From NCBI RefSeq assembly GCF_001282115.1, contig NZ_LJBR01000251.1, forward strand, positions 1 through 35,882: DNA of 35,882 bases. Reading direction: 5' to 3'. This document shows positions 16,591-29,191 of this stretch, in pieces. The notes below the pieces were generated by a model. The model saw only the letters and a list, made by a program, of their open reading frames with translations, was not told the DNA's origin and made no database searches. The stretch is from Streptomyces sp. NRRL B-24085 (lineage in GTDB: Bacteria > Actinomycetota > Actinomycetes > Streptomycetales > Streptomycetaceae). Numbering within the stretch: the first letter of the stretch is position 1; every line of letters starts with the position of its first letter. The position numbers and the translations under genes were made by a program.

Positions 16591-17898
16591 GTGCGTGAAT
16601 ACCTGCTGACGCTCTGCATCACGGCCGCGGTGACGTATCTGCTGACAGGGCCGGTACGGAAGTTCGCGATCGTGGCCGGAGCGATGCCGGAGATCAGGGC
16701 CCGTGACGTGCACCGGGAACCGACTCCGCGGCTCGGCGGTATCGCCATGTTCTTCGGACTGTGCGCGGGCCTGCTGGTCGCCGACCACCTGACCAACCTC
16801 AGTGAGGTCTTCGAGAAGTCGAACGAACCGCGCGCGCTGCTCTCCGGGGCGGCCCTGATCTGGCTGATCGGCGTCCTGGACGACAAGTTCGAGATCGACG
16901 CCCTGATCAAGCTGGGCGGCCAGATGATCGCCGCGGGCGTGATGGTCATGCAGGGTCTGACGATCCTGTGGCTGCCCATCCCCAGCGTCGGCTCGGTCGC
17001 GCTGACCCAGTGGCAGGGCACCCTGCTGACGGTCGCGTTGGTCGTCATCACCATCAACGCGGTGAACTTCGTCGACGGCCTCGACGGTCTCGCGGCCGGC
17101 ATGGTCTGCATCGCGGCGGCGGCGTTCTTCCTGTACGCCTACCGCATCTGGTACTCGTACGGCATCGAGGCGGCCGCCCCGGCCACGCTGTTCTCGGCGA
17201 TCCTGATGGGCATGTGCCTGGGCTTCCTGCCGCACAACATGCACCCCGCGCGGATCTTCATGGGCGACTCCGGTTCGATGCTCATCGGCCTGGTGCTGGC
17301 GGCGGGCGCGATCTCCATCACCGGGCAGATCGACCCGGACGCCCTCAAGCTGTTCGCCGGCTCCGAGAAGGCGGCCGTGCACCAGACGGTGCCCGTCTAC
17401 ATCCCGCTGCTGCTGCCGCTGACCATCATCGCGGTGCCGGCCGCCGACCTGATCTCGGCGATCGTGCGGCGCACCTGGCGCGGTCAGTCGCCGTTCGCCG
17501 CCGACCGCGGGCATCTGCACCACCGGCTCCTGGAGATCGGGCACTCGCACAGCCGGGCGGTGTGGATCATGTACTTCTGGTCGGCGCTGATCGCGTTCGG
17601 CTCGCTCGCCTACTCGGTGAACTCCGCGTCCATGTGGATCGTGCTCGGCGTCGTGTTCCTCAGCGCGATCGGGCTGGTGCTGCTCCTGCTGCCGCGCTTC
17701 ACCCCGCGCGTCCCGATGTGGGCCCAGCACATCGTGCCGCCGCGCTACCGCCGCCGGCGGCGTGCCGTGGCCGCGGAGCCCGCCGAGCCGGAGCAGCGCG
17801 CTCCGGTGGCCGTGGGAGTGGCGGGTGTCAACGGCGCGACCGCGCTGGGCGCTCGTTCCCACGTCCCGGAGAGGCGTAAGGCCGAGACCACGCGCTGA
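16591..17898 (+). CDS. Polyprenyl-phosphate GlcNAc-1-phosphate transferase (WecA/MraY family)
   Basis: This 435-residue polytopic membrane enzyme moves a sugar-1-phosphate (GlcNAc or similar) from UDP-sugar to polyprenyl phosphate, starting lipid-linked polymer synthesis at the inner face of the membrane. About ten hydrophobic segments are visible. The Mg-binding motif DDKFE (D97 D98) and NFVDGLDGLAAG (from residue 159) are present. HPARIFMGDSGSM and the HLHHRLL motif follow, all diagnostic of the family. The C-terminal tail is basic and Pro/Ala-rich. GTG at 16591 has GGGGAAG just upstream. It could feed the LCP ligase at 10154. It is not MraY of the dcw cluster. No convincing terminator follows. 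Confidence 0.92.
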   Translation: MREYLLTLCITAAVTYLLTGPVRKFAIVAGAMPEIRARDVHREPTPRLGGIAMFFGLCAGLLVADHLTNLSEVFEKSNEPRALLSGAALIWLIGVLDDKFEIDALIKLGGQMIAAGVMVMQGLTILWLPIPSVGSVALTQWQGTLLTVALVVITINAVNFVDGLDGLAAGMVCIAAAAFFLYAYRIWYSYGIEAAAPATLFSAILMGMCLGFLPHNMHPARIFMGDSGSMLIGLVLAAGAISITGQIDPDALKLFAGSEKAAVHQTVPVYIPLLLPLTIIAVPAADLISAIVRRTWRGQSPFAADRGHLHHRLLEIGHSHSRAVWIMYFWSALIAFGSLAYSVNSASMWIVLGVVFLSAIGLVLLLLPRFTPRVPMWAQHIVPPRYRRRRRAVAAEPAEPEQRAPVAVGVAGVNGATALGARSHVPERRKAETTR

Positions 17899-18205
17899 CG
17901 CCCAAGGTAAGAATCTGACTAAAGCATTGCCAACGCGTGGGATTTCATCGGGGTGACAAATCGCCCTCATACCAGACAACTCGACCGCGTTCTTGCACAG
18001 ACGCGCAGCTTCACTCTCATGTGTGACAGCAGGCACACCTTCTAGGTAAAGACCGCATCAAATAGTTTGTGATACGGTTCACGAGAACCCGGGACAGAGC
18101 CGAAGGACCGTAGTGCGACGGCCCCTTGGCGTGAGGGTCACTCTCAGCCCGGGACTACGCTCGTCCATGACGACACACCCCCCCTTTGAAAGCGGAGTTG
18201 CCGCC
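17899..18205 (+). promoter_or_regulatory. Upstream region of the atp operon with two CRP-like sites
   Basis: This is a 307-bp gap, relatively AT-rich for the window. Site 1, TGTGA-CAGCAG-GCACA at 18022-18037, also matches the streptomycete Crp form GTG-N6-GNCAC exactly. Site 2, TGTGA-TACGGT-TCACG at 18068-18083, matches with one deviation, and its centre TACGGT (18073-18078) is itself a candidate -10 with a weak AAGACC -35 at 18049-18054. Site 2 therefore could repress and site 1 activate, with centres 46 bp apart. No gene or RNA is seen here. Confidence 0.45.
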
Positions 18206-18637
18206 ATGCCGTCCAACGACGTCCGGATCCTGGCTCAGGCCGCCGTGCCCACGGCTGCCGTCGGCGCTGTCGCCGCCGTCGTCAGCGGTGTGGTCGCCGG
18301 TGGCAAGGGCGCGGTCGGGGCGGGAGTGGCGACGCTGGTCGTGATCCTCTTCATGGGCATCGGCCTCTACGTCCTGCAGCGCACTGCCAAATCGCTTCCG
18401 CACCTCTTCCAGGCGATGGGCCTGATGCTCTACACGGCTCAGATCCTGCTGCTGTTCGTCTTCGTCGCGGTGTTCAAGAACACCACGCTGTTCCACCCCA
18501 AGGCTTTCGCTCTCACGCTCGTCGTCGGCACCCTCACCTGGATCGCCGCACAGACACGCGCCCACATGAAGTCCAAGATCCTCTACGTCGAACCCGATTC
18601 GGGCTCCAAGCCCGAAAAAACGGGGCACTCGTCGTGA
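18206..18637 (+). CDS. atpI: ATP synthase protein I
   Basis: This 143-residue membrane protein of the AtpI/UncI family helps assemble the c-ring and lies first in most bacterial atp operons. Four hydrophobic segments are visible: AAVPTAAVGAVAAVVSGVVAG, GAGVATLVVILFMGIGLYVL, AMGLMLYTAQILLLFVFVAVF and ALTLVVGTLTWIAA. The start ATG at 18206 has GCGGAG 8 bases upstream and gives the normal MPSNDVRILAQA. An in-frame ATG at 18167 would add 13 residues and has a poorer context. A 225-bp gap separates it from atpB. Confidence 0.85.
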   Translation: MPSNDVRILAQAAVPTAAVGAVAAVVSGVVAGGKGAVGAGVATLVVILFMGIGLYVLQRTAKSLPHLFQAMGLMLYTAQILLLFVFVAVFKNTTLFHPKAFALTLVVGTLTWIAAQTRAHMKSKILYVEPDSGSKPEKTGHSS

Positions 18638-18672
18638 GAGGTAGGGCCGGGATAAATGCGACTGAGAGACCC

Positions 18673-18681
18673 TGCTATCGT
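18673..18681 (+). promoter_or_regulatory. Possible extended -10 promoter before atpB
   Basis: TGC-TATCGT has the extended -10 form and lies in the 225-bp atpI-atpB gap, which is large for this operon. No -35 is evident. An internal promoter would let the structural subunits be made apart from AtpI. The rest of the gap holds nothing I recognise. Confidence 0.25.
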
Positions 18682-18862
18682 CCGGTGCCAACTGCGGCAT
18701 CGCGGGCGCGGGCATCCGAGCTGACGCCTGCTCGAACGCGAGGCTCGATGCCCCCCGGCCGCCCCCACATCCGTTCCACCAGTCCCGTGCCGAACTGCGG
18801 CCTACCGCCGCGCCGACACAACGAGGTTGCCGTACCTATGCGCCACGACGAAGGAGCCCGCG

Positions 18863-19687
18863 GTGAGTGCTGACCCGACGCAGACGCTCGCTTTCGACAC
18901 GAGCTGTCACCTGTTCGACGGGTGTGGCTTCCCGGCTCCGGGCCTGCACTCGTTCATGTTCGAGCCCCTGTGGGGCGACGCGGACGGCAACGGCCTCTAC
19001 TTCAACAAGCCGATGCTGCTGGCCCTGCTCGGCTCGGTCATCATCGTGGGCTTCTTCTGGGCCGCCTTCGCCCGTCCGAAGGTCGTCCCCGGCAAGCTCC
19101 AGATGATCGCCGAGGCCGGCTACGACTTCGTCCGCCGCGGCGTCGTTTACGAGACGATCGGCAAGAAGGAGGGCGAGAAGTACGTACCGCTCGCCGTCTC
19201 GCTGTTCTTCTTCATCTGGATGCTCAACCTGTGGTCGATCATCCCGGTGGCCTCCTTCCCGGTGACGTCGATCATCGCCTACCCGGCAGTGCTGGCCGCG
19301 ATCGTCTACATCACCTGGGTCTCGCTGACCTTCAAGCGGCACGGCTTCGTCGGTTTCTTCAAGAACGTGACGGGCTACGACAAGTCGCTCGGCGCCGTGC
19401 TCCCGCTGGCCATGGTCATCGAGTTCTTCTCGAACCTGCTGGTGCGCCCGTTCACGCACGCCGTGCGACTCTTCGCGAACATGTTCGCCGGCCACACCCT
19501 GCTGCTGCTCTTCACGATCGCCAGCTGGTACATGCTGAACGGCATCGGCATCGCCTACTCCGGCGTCTCGTTCGTGATGGTCATCGTGATGACGGCCTTC
19601 GAGCTCTTCATCCAGGCGGTCCAGGCGTACGTTTTCGTCCTCCTGACCTGCACCTACATCCAGGGCGCGCTCGCCGAGCACCACTGA
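18863..19687 (+). CDS. atpB: ATP synthase Fo subunit a
   Basis: This 274-residue membrane subunit forms the proton half-channels beside the c-ring. The essential arginine is R202 in HAVRLFANMFAGHTLL. NLLVRPFTH precedes it and the last helices carry FELFIQAVQAYVFVLLTCTYI. An N-terminal segment with two Cys (CHLFDGCGF) is outside the membrane, as in other streptomycetes. GTG at 18863 has AAGGAG 6 bases upstream. Upstream in-frame codons to 18827 have no such support. Confidence 0.96.
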   Translation: MSADPTQTLAFDTSCHLFDGCGFPAPGLHSFMFEPLWGDADGNGLYFNKPMLLALLGSVIIVGFFWAAFARPKVVPGKLQMIAEAGYDFVRRGVVYETIGKKEGEKYVPLAVSLFFFIWMLNLWSIIPVASFPVTSIIAYPAVLAAIVYITWVSLTFKRHGFVGFFKNVTGYDKSLGAVLPLAMVIEFFSNLLVRPFTHAVRLFANMFAGHTLLLLFTIASWYMLNGIGIAYSGVSFVMVIVMTAFELFIQAVQAYVFVLLTCTYIQGALAEHH

Positions 19688-19993
<306 letters not shown>

Positions 19994-20035
19994 GACGAAC
20001 CACGACGACAGCCCCATTCGACGAAAGGCACTGAT

Positions 20036-20587
20036 GTGAACCACGCACTGGTTCAGCTTGCGGCCGAGGCGGAGAAGGAGAATCCCCTCATTCCGCCGTG
20101 GCCGGAGCTCGTCATCGGCCTGATCGCCTTCGTCATCGTCTTCGGCTTCCTCGCCAAGAAGCTCCTCCCGACCATCAACAAGGTTCTGGAAGAGCGTCGC
20201 GAGGCCATCGAGGGCGGTATCGAGAAGGCCGAGGCCGCGCAGACCGAGGCCCAGAGCGTCCTTGAGCAGTACAAGGCACAGCTCGCCGAGGCCCGCCACG
20301 AGGCCGCGCGCCTGCGCCAGGAGGCTCAGGAGCAGGGCGCCACGCTCATCGCCGAGATGCGCGCGGAAGGCCAGCGGCAGCGCGAGGAGATCGTCGCCGC
20401 CGGTCACGCGCAGATCGAGGCCGACCGCAAGGCCGCCGCGTCCGCGCTGCGCCAGGACGTCGGCAAGCTCGCCACCGAACTGGCCGGCAAGCTCGTCGGC
20501 GAGTCCCTCGAGGACCACGCCCGGCAGAGCCGCGTGATCGACCGCTTCCTCGACGACCTCGAGGAGACGGCCGAGGCGGCCCGATGA
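20036..20587 (+). CDS. atpF: ATP synthase Fo subunit b
   Basis: This 183-residue peripheral-stalk subunit has one N-terminal membrane helix (about residues 23-41, LVIGLIAFVIVFGFLAKKL). A long charged alpha-helical coiled coil rich in Glu, Ala, Arg and Gln reaches the top of F1. The start is GTG at 20036 with GAAAGG upstream. An ATG at 20034 is immediately followed by TGA in its frame and is not a start. The stop overlaps the atpH start (ATGA), so b and delta are translationally coupled. Confidence 0.95.
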   Translation: MNHALVQLAAEAEKENPLIPPWPELVIGLIAFVIVFGFLAKKLLPTINKVLEERREAIEGGIEKAEAAQTEAQSVLEQYKAQLAEARHEAARLRQEAQEQGATLIAEMRAEGQRQREEIVAAGHAQIEADRKAAASALRQDVGKLATELAGKLVGESLEDHARQSRVIDRFLDDLEETAEAAR

Positions 20588-21405
20588 CGGCGCACGGAGC
20601 GAGCCGCGAGGCCCTGGCAGCCGCACGCGAGCGTCTCGATGCGCTGACGGACAACACGTCCGTGGACGCCGGCTCGCTCGCCGACGAGCTGGCCTCCGTC
20701 ACCGCGCTGCTGGACCGCGAGGTGTCGCTGCGTCGGGTCCTGACCGACCCGGCGCAGGCCGGCGAGGCCAAGGCCGAACTGGCCCAGCGCCTGATCGGCA
20801 CGCAGGTCGGCGGCGCCGCCGCGGACCTGGTGGCCGGCATGGTGCGCTCCCGCTGGTCGCAGTCGCGCGACCTGGTGGACGCGCTGGAGGAGCTGGCGAG
20901 CATCGCCGACCTCACCGCCGCCCAGCGGCGGGGCAAGCTCGACAACGTCGAGGACGAGCTGTTCCGGTTCGGCCGGATCGTCTCCTCGAACACCGAGCTG
21001 CGCGCCGCGCTGACGAACCGCGCCGCGACGGCGTCGGCCAAGGGCGAGCTGCTGCGCAGCCTGCTCGGCGGCCGTGCCGATGCGACGACCGAGCGTCTGG
21101 TGACGCGCCTCGTGGCCGCGCCCCGGGGACGTAGCCTGGAAGCGGGACTGGAGTTCCTGTCCAAGCTCGCCGCCGAGCGCCGGGACCGCATGGTGGCCGT
21201 GGTCACCTCGGCGGTTCCGCTGAGCGACCAGCAGAAACTGCGTCTGGGCGGTGCCCTGGCGAAGCTCTACGGCCGTCAGATGCACCTCAACCTCGACGTG
21301 GACCCCGAGGTCCTCGGCGGGATCCGGGTGCAGGTCGGCGACGAGGTCATCAACGGCTCCGTCGCGGACCGCATCGAGGACGCCGGCCGCCGCCTGGCGG
21401 GCTAG
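20584..21405 (+). CDS. atpH: ATP synthase F1 subunit delta
   Basis: This 273-residue subunit joins the b stalk to the alpha subunits. It is longer than the E. coli protein (177), as usual in streptomycetes, with an extra N-terminal helical region. The C-terminal part VTSAVPLSDQQKLRLGGALAKLYG and DPEVLGGIRVQVGDEVINGSV is the conserved OSCP/delta signature. The ATG overlaps the atpF stop by four bases. Confidence 0.95.
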   Translation: MTAHGASREALAAARERLDALTDNTSVDAGSLADELASVTALLDREVSLRRVLTDPAQAGEAKAELAQRLIGTQVGGAAADLVAGMVRSRWSQSRDLVDALEELASIADLTAAQRRGKLDNVEDELFRFGRIVSSNTELRAALTNRAATASAKGELLRSLLGGRADATTERLVTRLVAAPRGRSLEAGLEFLSKLAAERRDRMVAVVTSAVPLSDQQKLRLGGALAKLYGRQMHLNLDVDPEVLGGIRVQVGDEVINGSVADRIEDAGRRLAG

Positions 21406-21434
21406 CAGCAACTTCATAGCAGTACGTACGGACG

Positions 21435-21482
21435 ACGGCCCTGGTTGGGCCGTACATGAAGAATCCTGGGGGTCGCCCCCAG
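21435..21482 (+). promoter_or_regulatory. Two hairpins between atpH and atpA
   Basis: ACGGCCC-tggtt-GGGCCGT (21435-21453) and CTGGGGG-tcg-CCCCCAG (21466-21482), followed by CCCCC. They lie in the 125-bp gap before atpA. The second has the look of the short G/C inverted repeats scattered between streptomycete genes. They could tune atpA expression or mRNA stability. Confidence 0.45.
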
Positions 21483-21530
21483 ACCCCCAAAGTGAAACTT
21501 CGGGCCCAACAAGGAGAGCAGGGAACCCAG

Positions 21531-23120
21531 ATGGCGGAGCTCACGATCCGGCCGGAGGAGATCCGGGACGCGCTGGAGAACTTCGTCCAGTCGTACAAGC
21601 CGGACGCGGCCTCGCGCGAGGAGGTCGGTACGGTCACCCTTGCCGGCGACGGCATCGCGAAGATCGAGGGTCTGCCCTCGGCCATGGCCAACGAACTGCT
21701 GAAGTTCGAGGACGGCACCCTCGGCCTCGCGCTCAACCTGGAAGAGCGCGAGATCGGCGCCATCGTCCTCGGCGAGTTCAGCGGTATCGAGGAGGGTCAG
21801 CCGGTCTCCCGTACCGGTGAGGTCCTCTCCGTGGCCGTCGGCGAGGGCTACCTCGGTCGTGTCGTCGACCCGCTCGGCAACCCGATCGACGGCCTCGGCG
21901 AGATCGAGACCAGTGGTCGTCGCGCGCTTGAGCTGCAGGCTCCGGGCGTCATGGCCCGTAAGTCGGTGCACGAGCCGATGGAGACCGGCTACAAGGCCGT
22001 CGACGCGATGACCCCGATCGGCCGTGGCCAGCGTCAGCTGATCATCGGTGACCGTCAGACCGGCAAGACCGCCCTGGCCGTCGACACGATCATCAACCAG
22101 CGTGACAACTGGCGCTCCGGCGACCCGAAGAAGCAGGTCCGCTGCGTCTACGTCGCCATCGGCCAGAAGGGCTCGACCATCGCCTCCGTGCGTGGCGCCC
22201 TCGAAGAGGCCGGCGCGCTGGAGTACACGACCATCGTCGCCGCTCCGGCGTCCGACCCGGCCGGCTTCAAGTACCTGGCGCCGTACACCGGTTCGGCCAT
22301 CGGCCAGCAGTGGATGTACGAGGGCAAGCACGTCCTCATCATCTTCGACGACCTCTCGAAGCAGGCCGACGCCTACCGCGCCGTGTCCCTGCTGCTGCGC
22401 CGCCCGCCGGGCCGTGAGGCCTACCCGGGTGACGTCTTCTACCTGCACTCCCGTCTGCTGGAGCGCTGCGCCAAGCTCTCCGACGAGATGGGCGCGGGCT
22501 CGATGACCGGTCTGCCGATCGTCGAGACCAAGGCCAACGACGTCTCGGCGTTCATCCCGACCAACGTCATCTCCATCACCGACGGACAGTGCTTCCTGGA
22601 GTCGGACCTGTTCAACGCCGGTCAGCGCCCCGCGCTGAACGTCGGTATCTCCGTCTCCCGAGTCGGTGGTTCCGCGCAGCACAAGGCGATGAAGCAGGTC
22701 TCCGGTCGTCTGCGCGTGGACCTCGCCCAGTTCCGTGAGCTGGAGGCGTTCGCCGCCTTCGGTTCCGACCTGGACGCCGCGTCGAAGGCGCAGCTGGAGC
22801 GCGGCCAGCGCATGGTCGAGCTGCTGAAGCAGGCCCAGTACCAGCCGATGGCGACCGAGGACCAGGTCGTCTCCGTCTGGGCCGGCACCACCGGCAAGAT
22901 GGACGACGTGCCGGTCAACGACATCCGCCGCTTCGAGAAGGAGCTGCTGGAGTACCTGCACCGCAAGGAGCAGGGCCTCATGACCTCCATCAAGGAGGGC
23001 GGCAAGATGTCGGACGACACCCTCACCGCTGTTGCCGACGCGATCGCCGACTTCAAGAAGCAGTTCGAGACCTCGGACGGCAAGCTTCTCGGCGAGGACG
23101 CCCCGGCCGCGGCCAAGTGA
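21531..23120 (+). CDS. atpA: ATP synthase F1 subunit alpha
   Basis: This 529-residue non-catalytic nucleotide-binding subunit is part of the alpha3beta3 head. Walker A is GDRQTGKT at residues 173-180, Walker B is [11 protein letters not shown], and the arginine-finger region reads [17 protein letters not shown]. The C-terminal helical domain is complete. ATG at 21531 ([11 protein letters not shown]) gives the usual length, with AAGGAGAG 12 bases upstream. The frame runs up to 21456, through the hairpins, and is not used. atpG begins 21 bases after the stop. Confidence 0.97.
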   Translation: MAELTIRPEEIRDALENFVQSYKPDAASREEVGTVTLAGDGIAKIEGLPSAMANELLKFEDGTLGLALNLEEREIGAIVLGEFSGIEEGQPVSRTGEVLSVAVGEGYLGRVVDPLGNPIDGLGEIETSGRRALELQAPGVMARKSVHEPMETGYKAVDAMTPIGRGQRQLIIGDRQTGKTALAVDTIINQRDNWRSGDPKKQVRCVYVAIGQKGSTIASVRGALEEAGALEYTTIVAAPASDPAGFKYLAPYTGSAIGQQWMYEGKHVLIIFDDLSKQADAYRAVSLLLRRPPGREAYPGDVFYLHSRLLERCAKLSDEMGAGSMTGLPIVETKANDVSAFIPTNVISITDGQCFLESDLFNAGQRPALNVGISVSRVGGSAQHKAMKQVSGRLRVDLAQFRELEAFAAFGSDLDAASKAQLERGQRMVELLKQAQYQPMATEDQVVSVWAGTTGKMDDVPVNDIRRFEKELLEYLHRKEQGLMTSIKEGGKMSDDTLTAVADAIADFKKQFETSDGKLLGEDAPAAAK

Positions 23121-23141
23121 CGTAAGGAAGGGACCTGACTC

Positions 23142-25495
<2,354 letters not shown>

Positions 25496-25511
25496 ACTGC
25501 CTGAGTTCTGA

Positions 25512-25562
25512 GTGAACCCTGTGGTTCACACTTGAGGGGGCGGGGCACGTCCCGCCCCCTCA
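25512..25562 (+). terminator. Tandem hairpins between atpD and atpC
   Basis: Hairpin 1 is GTGAACC-ctgt-GGTTCAC (25512-25529). Hairpin 2 is a perfect 12-bp stem TGAGGGGGCGGG with its complement (25533-25544 and 25551-25562). It has terminator strength but sits inside the operon, 16 bases after atpD. It may be an attenuator, an mRNA 3'-end stabiliser or a processing site. Confidence 0.75.
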
Positions 25563-25573
25563 TTCACGCCCAC

Positions 25574-25579
25574 TAGACT
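25574..25579 (+). promoter_or_regulatory. Candidate -10 box of a separate atpC promoter
   Basis: TAGACT matches the streptomycete -10 consensus and lies 12 bases after the double hairpin. A start near 25586 would give a 43-base leader for atpC. The -35 region falls in the hairpin and has no TTGACA match. Confidence 0.35.
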
Positions 25580-25628
25580 TGTAACCAACACCCGGCCGAA
25601 CCGCCGGGTGGTGACCCGAGGAGCCACC

Positions 25629-26003
25629 TTGGCTGCTGAGCTGCACGTCGCGCTGGTCGCGGCCGACCGAGAGGTCTGGTCCGGCGAGGCCACCCTGGTC
25701 GTCGCGCGCACCACGTCCGGCGACATCGGCGTCATGCCCGGTCACCAGCCGCTGCTCGGTGTGCTGGAGTCGGGCCCGGTGACCATCCGCACGAGCGACG
25801 GCGGGACGGTCGTCGCCGCGGTGCACGGCGGTTTCATCTCGTTCGCCGACAACAAGCTGTCGCTGCTGGCCGAGATCGCCGAGCTGTCGGACGAGATCGA
25901 CGTCCAGCGCGCGGAGCGGGAGCTGGAGCGCGCGAAGGCGGAGGGCGATGCCGCCGCCGAGCGTCGCGCGGACGTACGACTGCGTGCGGCGGCGACGCGC
26001 TGA
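25629..26003 (+). CDS. atpC: ATP synthase F1 subunit epsilon
   Basis: This 124-residue subunit on the central stalk couples c-ring to gamma and inhibits ATP hydrolysis. The N-terminal beta-barrel has the signature SGDIGVMPGHQPLLGVLESGPV. The C-terminal helical part is charged (ERELERAKAEGDAAAERRADVRLR). TTG at 25629 is preferred because GAGGAG (25618-25623) is 5 bases upstream. The alternative GTG at 25608 has no ribosome-binding site. It is separated from atpD by 133 bp with strong hairpins, which is odd for a 1:3 partner of beta. Confidence 0.94.
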   Translation: MAAELHVALVAADREVWSGEATLVVARTTSGDIGVMPGHQPLLGVLESGPVTIRTSDGGTVVAAVHGGFISFADNKLSLLAEIAELSDEIDVQRAERELERAKAEGDAAAERRADVRLRAAATR

Positions 26004-26028
26004 GACCGCGCGGAGCCGTATGACGTCC

Positions 26029-26076
26029 CTCAGCCGCGGCCGGCACCGGAGTGATCCGGAGCCGGCCGCGGCTGAG
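26029..26076 (+). terminator. atp operon terminator
   Basis: A 16-bp perfect outer stem (26029-26044 with 26061-26076), then after one unpaired A on each side an inner CCGGA-gtga-TCCGG stem. It lies 25 bases after atpC, and a T-run at 26090-26095 follows. Confidence 0.88.
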
Positions 26077-26145
26077 GCAGATCTGGATGTTTTTTCCGTT
26101 CCGTTACCTATTGAAGGTACCTAGGAGACGAGGAGGTCGGTGTCG

Positions 26146-26605
26146 ATGGTCCTCGCTCTGACTGTGTGCGGAATCGTCGTGGCCCTGGTGGTACTGGGGC
26201 TGTTCGTCTTCGGTCTGCGGCGCAGACTCATCCAGCGCTCCGGTGGCACCTTCGACTGTTCCCTGCGCTGGGACGTCCCGGAGAAGACCGACACCAGCGG
26301 CAAGGGCTGGAGCTACGGCGTGGCCCGCTACAACGGCGACCGCGTCGAGTGGTACCGCGTCTTCTCCTACGCCTATCGCCCGCGCCGCGTCCTGGAGCGG
26401 GCCGCAATCGAGGTGGCCGGCCGCCGTCTTCCCGACGGGGAGGAGGAGATGGCCCTCCTCTCCGACGCCGTGATCCTGACCTGTCTGCACCGCGGCACCC
26501 GCCTTGAGCTGGCCATGAGCGAGGACGCGCTGACCGGCGCGCTGACCGGGGGGAGTACGCCGAAGGCGCGCGGCACCAGGCCGCGCGCCCTCAGTGGATC
26601 GTGGT

Positions 26606-26625
<20 letters not shown>
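26146..26625 (+). CDS. DUF2550 membrane-anchored protein
   Basis: This 159-residue protein has one N-terminal membrane helix (residues 2-24, VLALTVCGIVVALVVLGLFVFGL). A basic stretch RRRLIQR and a small cytoplasmic beta domain with FDCSLRWDV and GWSYGVARYNGDRVEWYRVFSY follow. DUF2550 proteins occur downstream of atpC across actinobacteria; the function is unknown. AGGAGG at 26131-26136 favours ATG 26146 over the GTG at 26140. The last 20 or so residues (PKARGTRPRALSGSWFSSGRC) are encoded by the terminator hairpin of the convergent chitinase gene, and the two reading frames overlap by 20 bp (26606-26625). This suggests the original stop was lost. The upstream terminator implies its own promoter. 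Confidence 0.85.
26565..26589 (-). terminator. Chitinase terminator hairpin inside the DUF2550 frame
   Basis: GGCGCGCGG-caccagg-CCGCGCGCC, a perfect 9-bp stem 16 bases beyond the chitinase stop. It can act in both directions between the convergent genes. Confidence 0.6.
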
Positions 26626-28429
<1,804 letters not shown>

Positions 28430-28487
28430 CGTGCGCCTCCTAGGGGAGTTGGGGGCGTGACTGAGCCTTCACACCCACGGTGCCGCG

Positions 28488-28529
28488 AGAATAGAAAGGT
28501 CTGGACCACGGGTCAATAGGTCTGGACCA
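28488..28529 (-). promoter_or_regulatory. Chitinase promoter with paired 12-bp direct repeats
   Basis: On the minus strand the -35 is TTGACC (28511-28516) and the -10 is TATTCT (28488-28493), spaced 17. Two copies of TGGTCCAGACCT (28518-28529 and 28497-28508) flank and overlap the -35, 21 bp apart, two helical turns. Such repeats are the known control sites of streptomycete chitinase genes, and each resembles the DasR site core TGGTCTAGACCA. Confidence 0.88.
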
Positions 28530-28549
28530 CTCTCATGGGCGGACGCCGT

Positions 28550-29191
28550 CTAAACCCCCAACTCCTGAGCGAGAACCGCCGCTTGCACCCGGCTGCGCAG
28601 CTCCAGCTTCCCCAGCAGCCGGCTGACGTGTGTCTTCACGGTCGCCTCCGCCATGTCGAGGCGGCCCGCGATGTCGGCGTTGGACAGTCCCTCCCCGAGA
28701 CAGGAGAGCACCTCGCGCTCCCGGCGGGTGAGGGTGTCGAGGACGGCCGGGTCGGCGCTCGTCCCGCGCACCGGCCCGGCCGCGAACTCGGCGATCAGCC
28801 GCCGGGTGACGGCCGGGGCGACGATGCCCTCTCCCCGGGCCACCGTGCGCACGGCCTCGATCAGGTCCTTCGCCTCCGTGTTCTTCAGCAGGAAACCGGC
28901 CGCGCCGGCCCGCAGCGCCCCGAACACGTACTCGTCGAGGTCGAAGGTGGTCAGCACGAGGACGTCCGCGAGTCCCTCCCCGACGACCTGCCGCGTCGCC
29001 GACACCCCGTCGAGCCGCGGCATCTGCACGTCCATCAGCACCAGGTCCGGCCGCAGCTCCCGGGCCAGCGCCACCGCCTGCTCACCGTCCGCCGCCTCAC
29101 CGACCACCTCGATGCCGGGGGAGCTGCGCAGGATGAGGACGAGTCCGGCGCGCACGGCGGACTGGTCCTCGGCGACGAGGACGCGGATCAT
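28550..29191 (-). CDS. chiR: Response regulator, NarL/LuxR family (ChiR-like)
   Basis: This 213-residue DNA-binding regulator has a receiver domain at residues 1-120 with acidic pocket E8-D9, phospho-acceptor D54 (LVLMDVQMP) and a Lys in LLKNTEAKDL. The C-terminal LuxR helix-turn-helix is LTRREREVLSCLGEGLSNADIAG and ATVKTHVSRLLGKL. It probably activates the chitinase gene through the direct repeats. Its start overlaps the stop of the kinase gene by four bases (ATGA), so the two are translated together. The gene symbol rests on position next to the chitinase, as in S. coelicolor. Confidence 0.85.
   Translation of the reverse strand: MIRVLVAEDQSAVRAGLVLILRSSPGIEVVGEAADGEQAVALARELRPDLVLMDVQMPRLDGVSATRQVVGEGLADVLVLTTFDLDEYVFGALRAGAAGFLLKNTEAKDLIEAVRTVARGEGIVAPAVTRRLIAEFAAGPVRGTSADPAVLDTLTRREREVLSCLGEGLSNADIAGRLDMAEATVKTHVSRLLGKLELRSRVQAAVLAQELGV

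Noticed and set aside
17899..18205. A possible small RNA or riboswitch before atpI
   Set aside because: No stable structure or known motif; protein-binding sites explain the visible pattern better.
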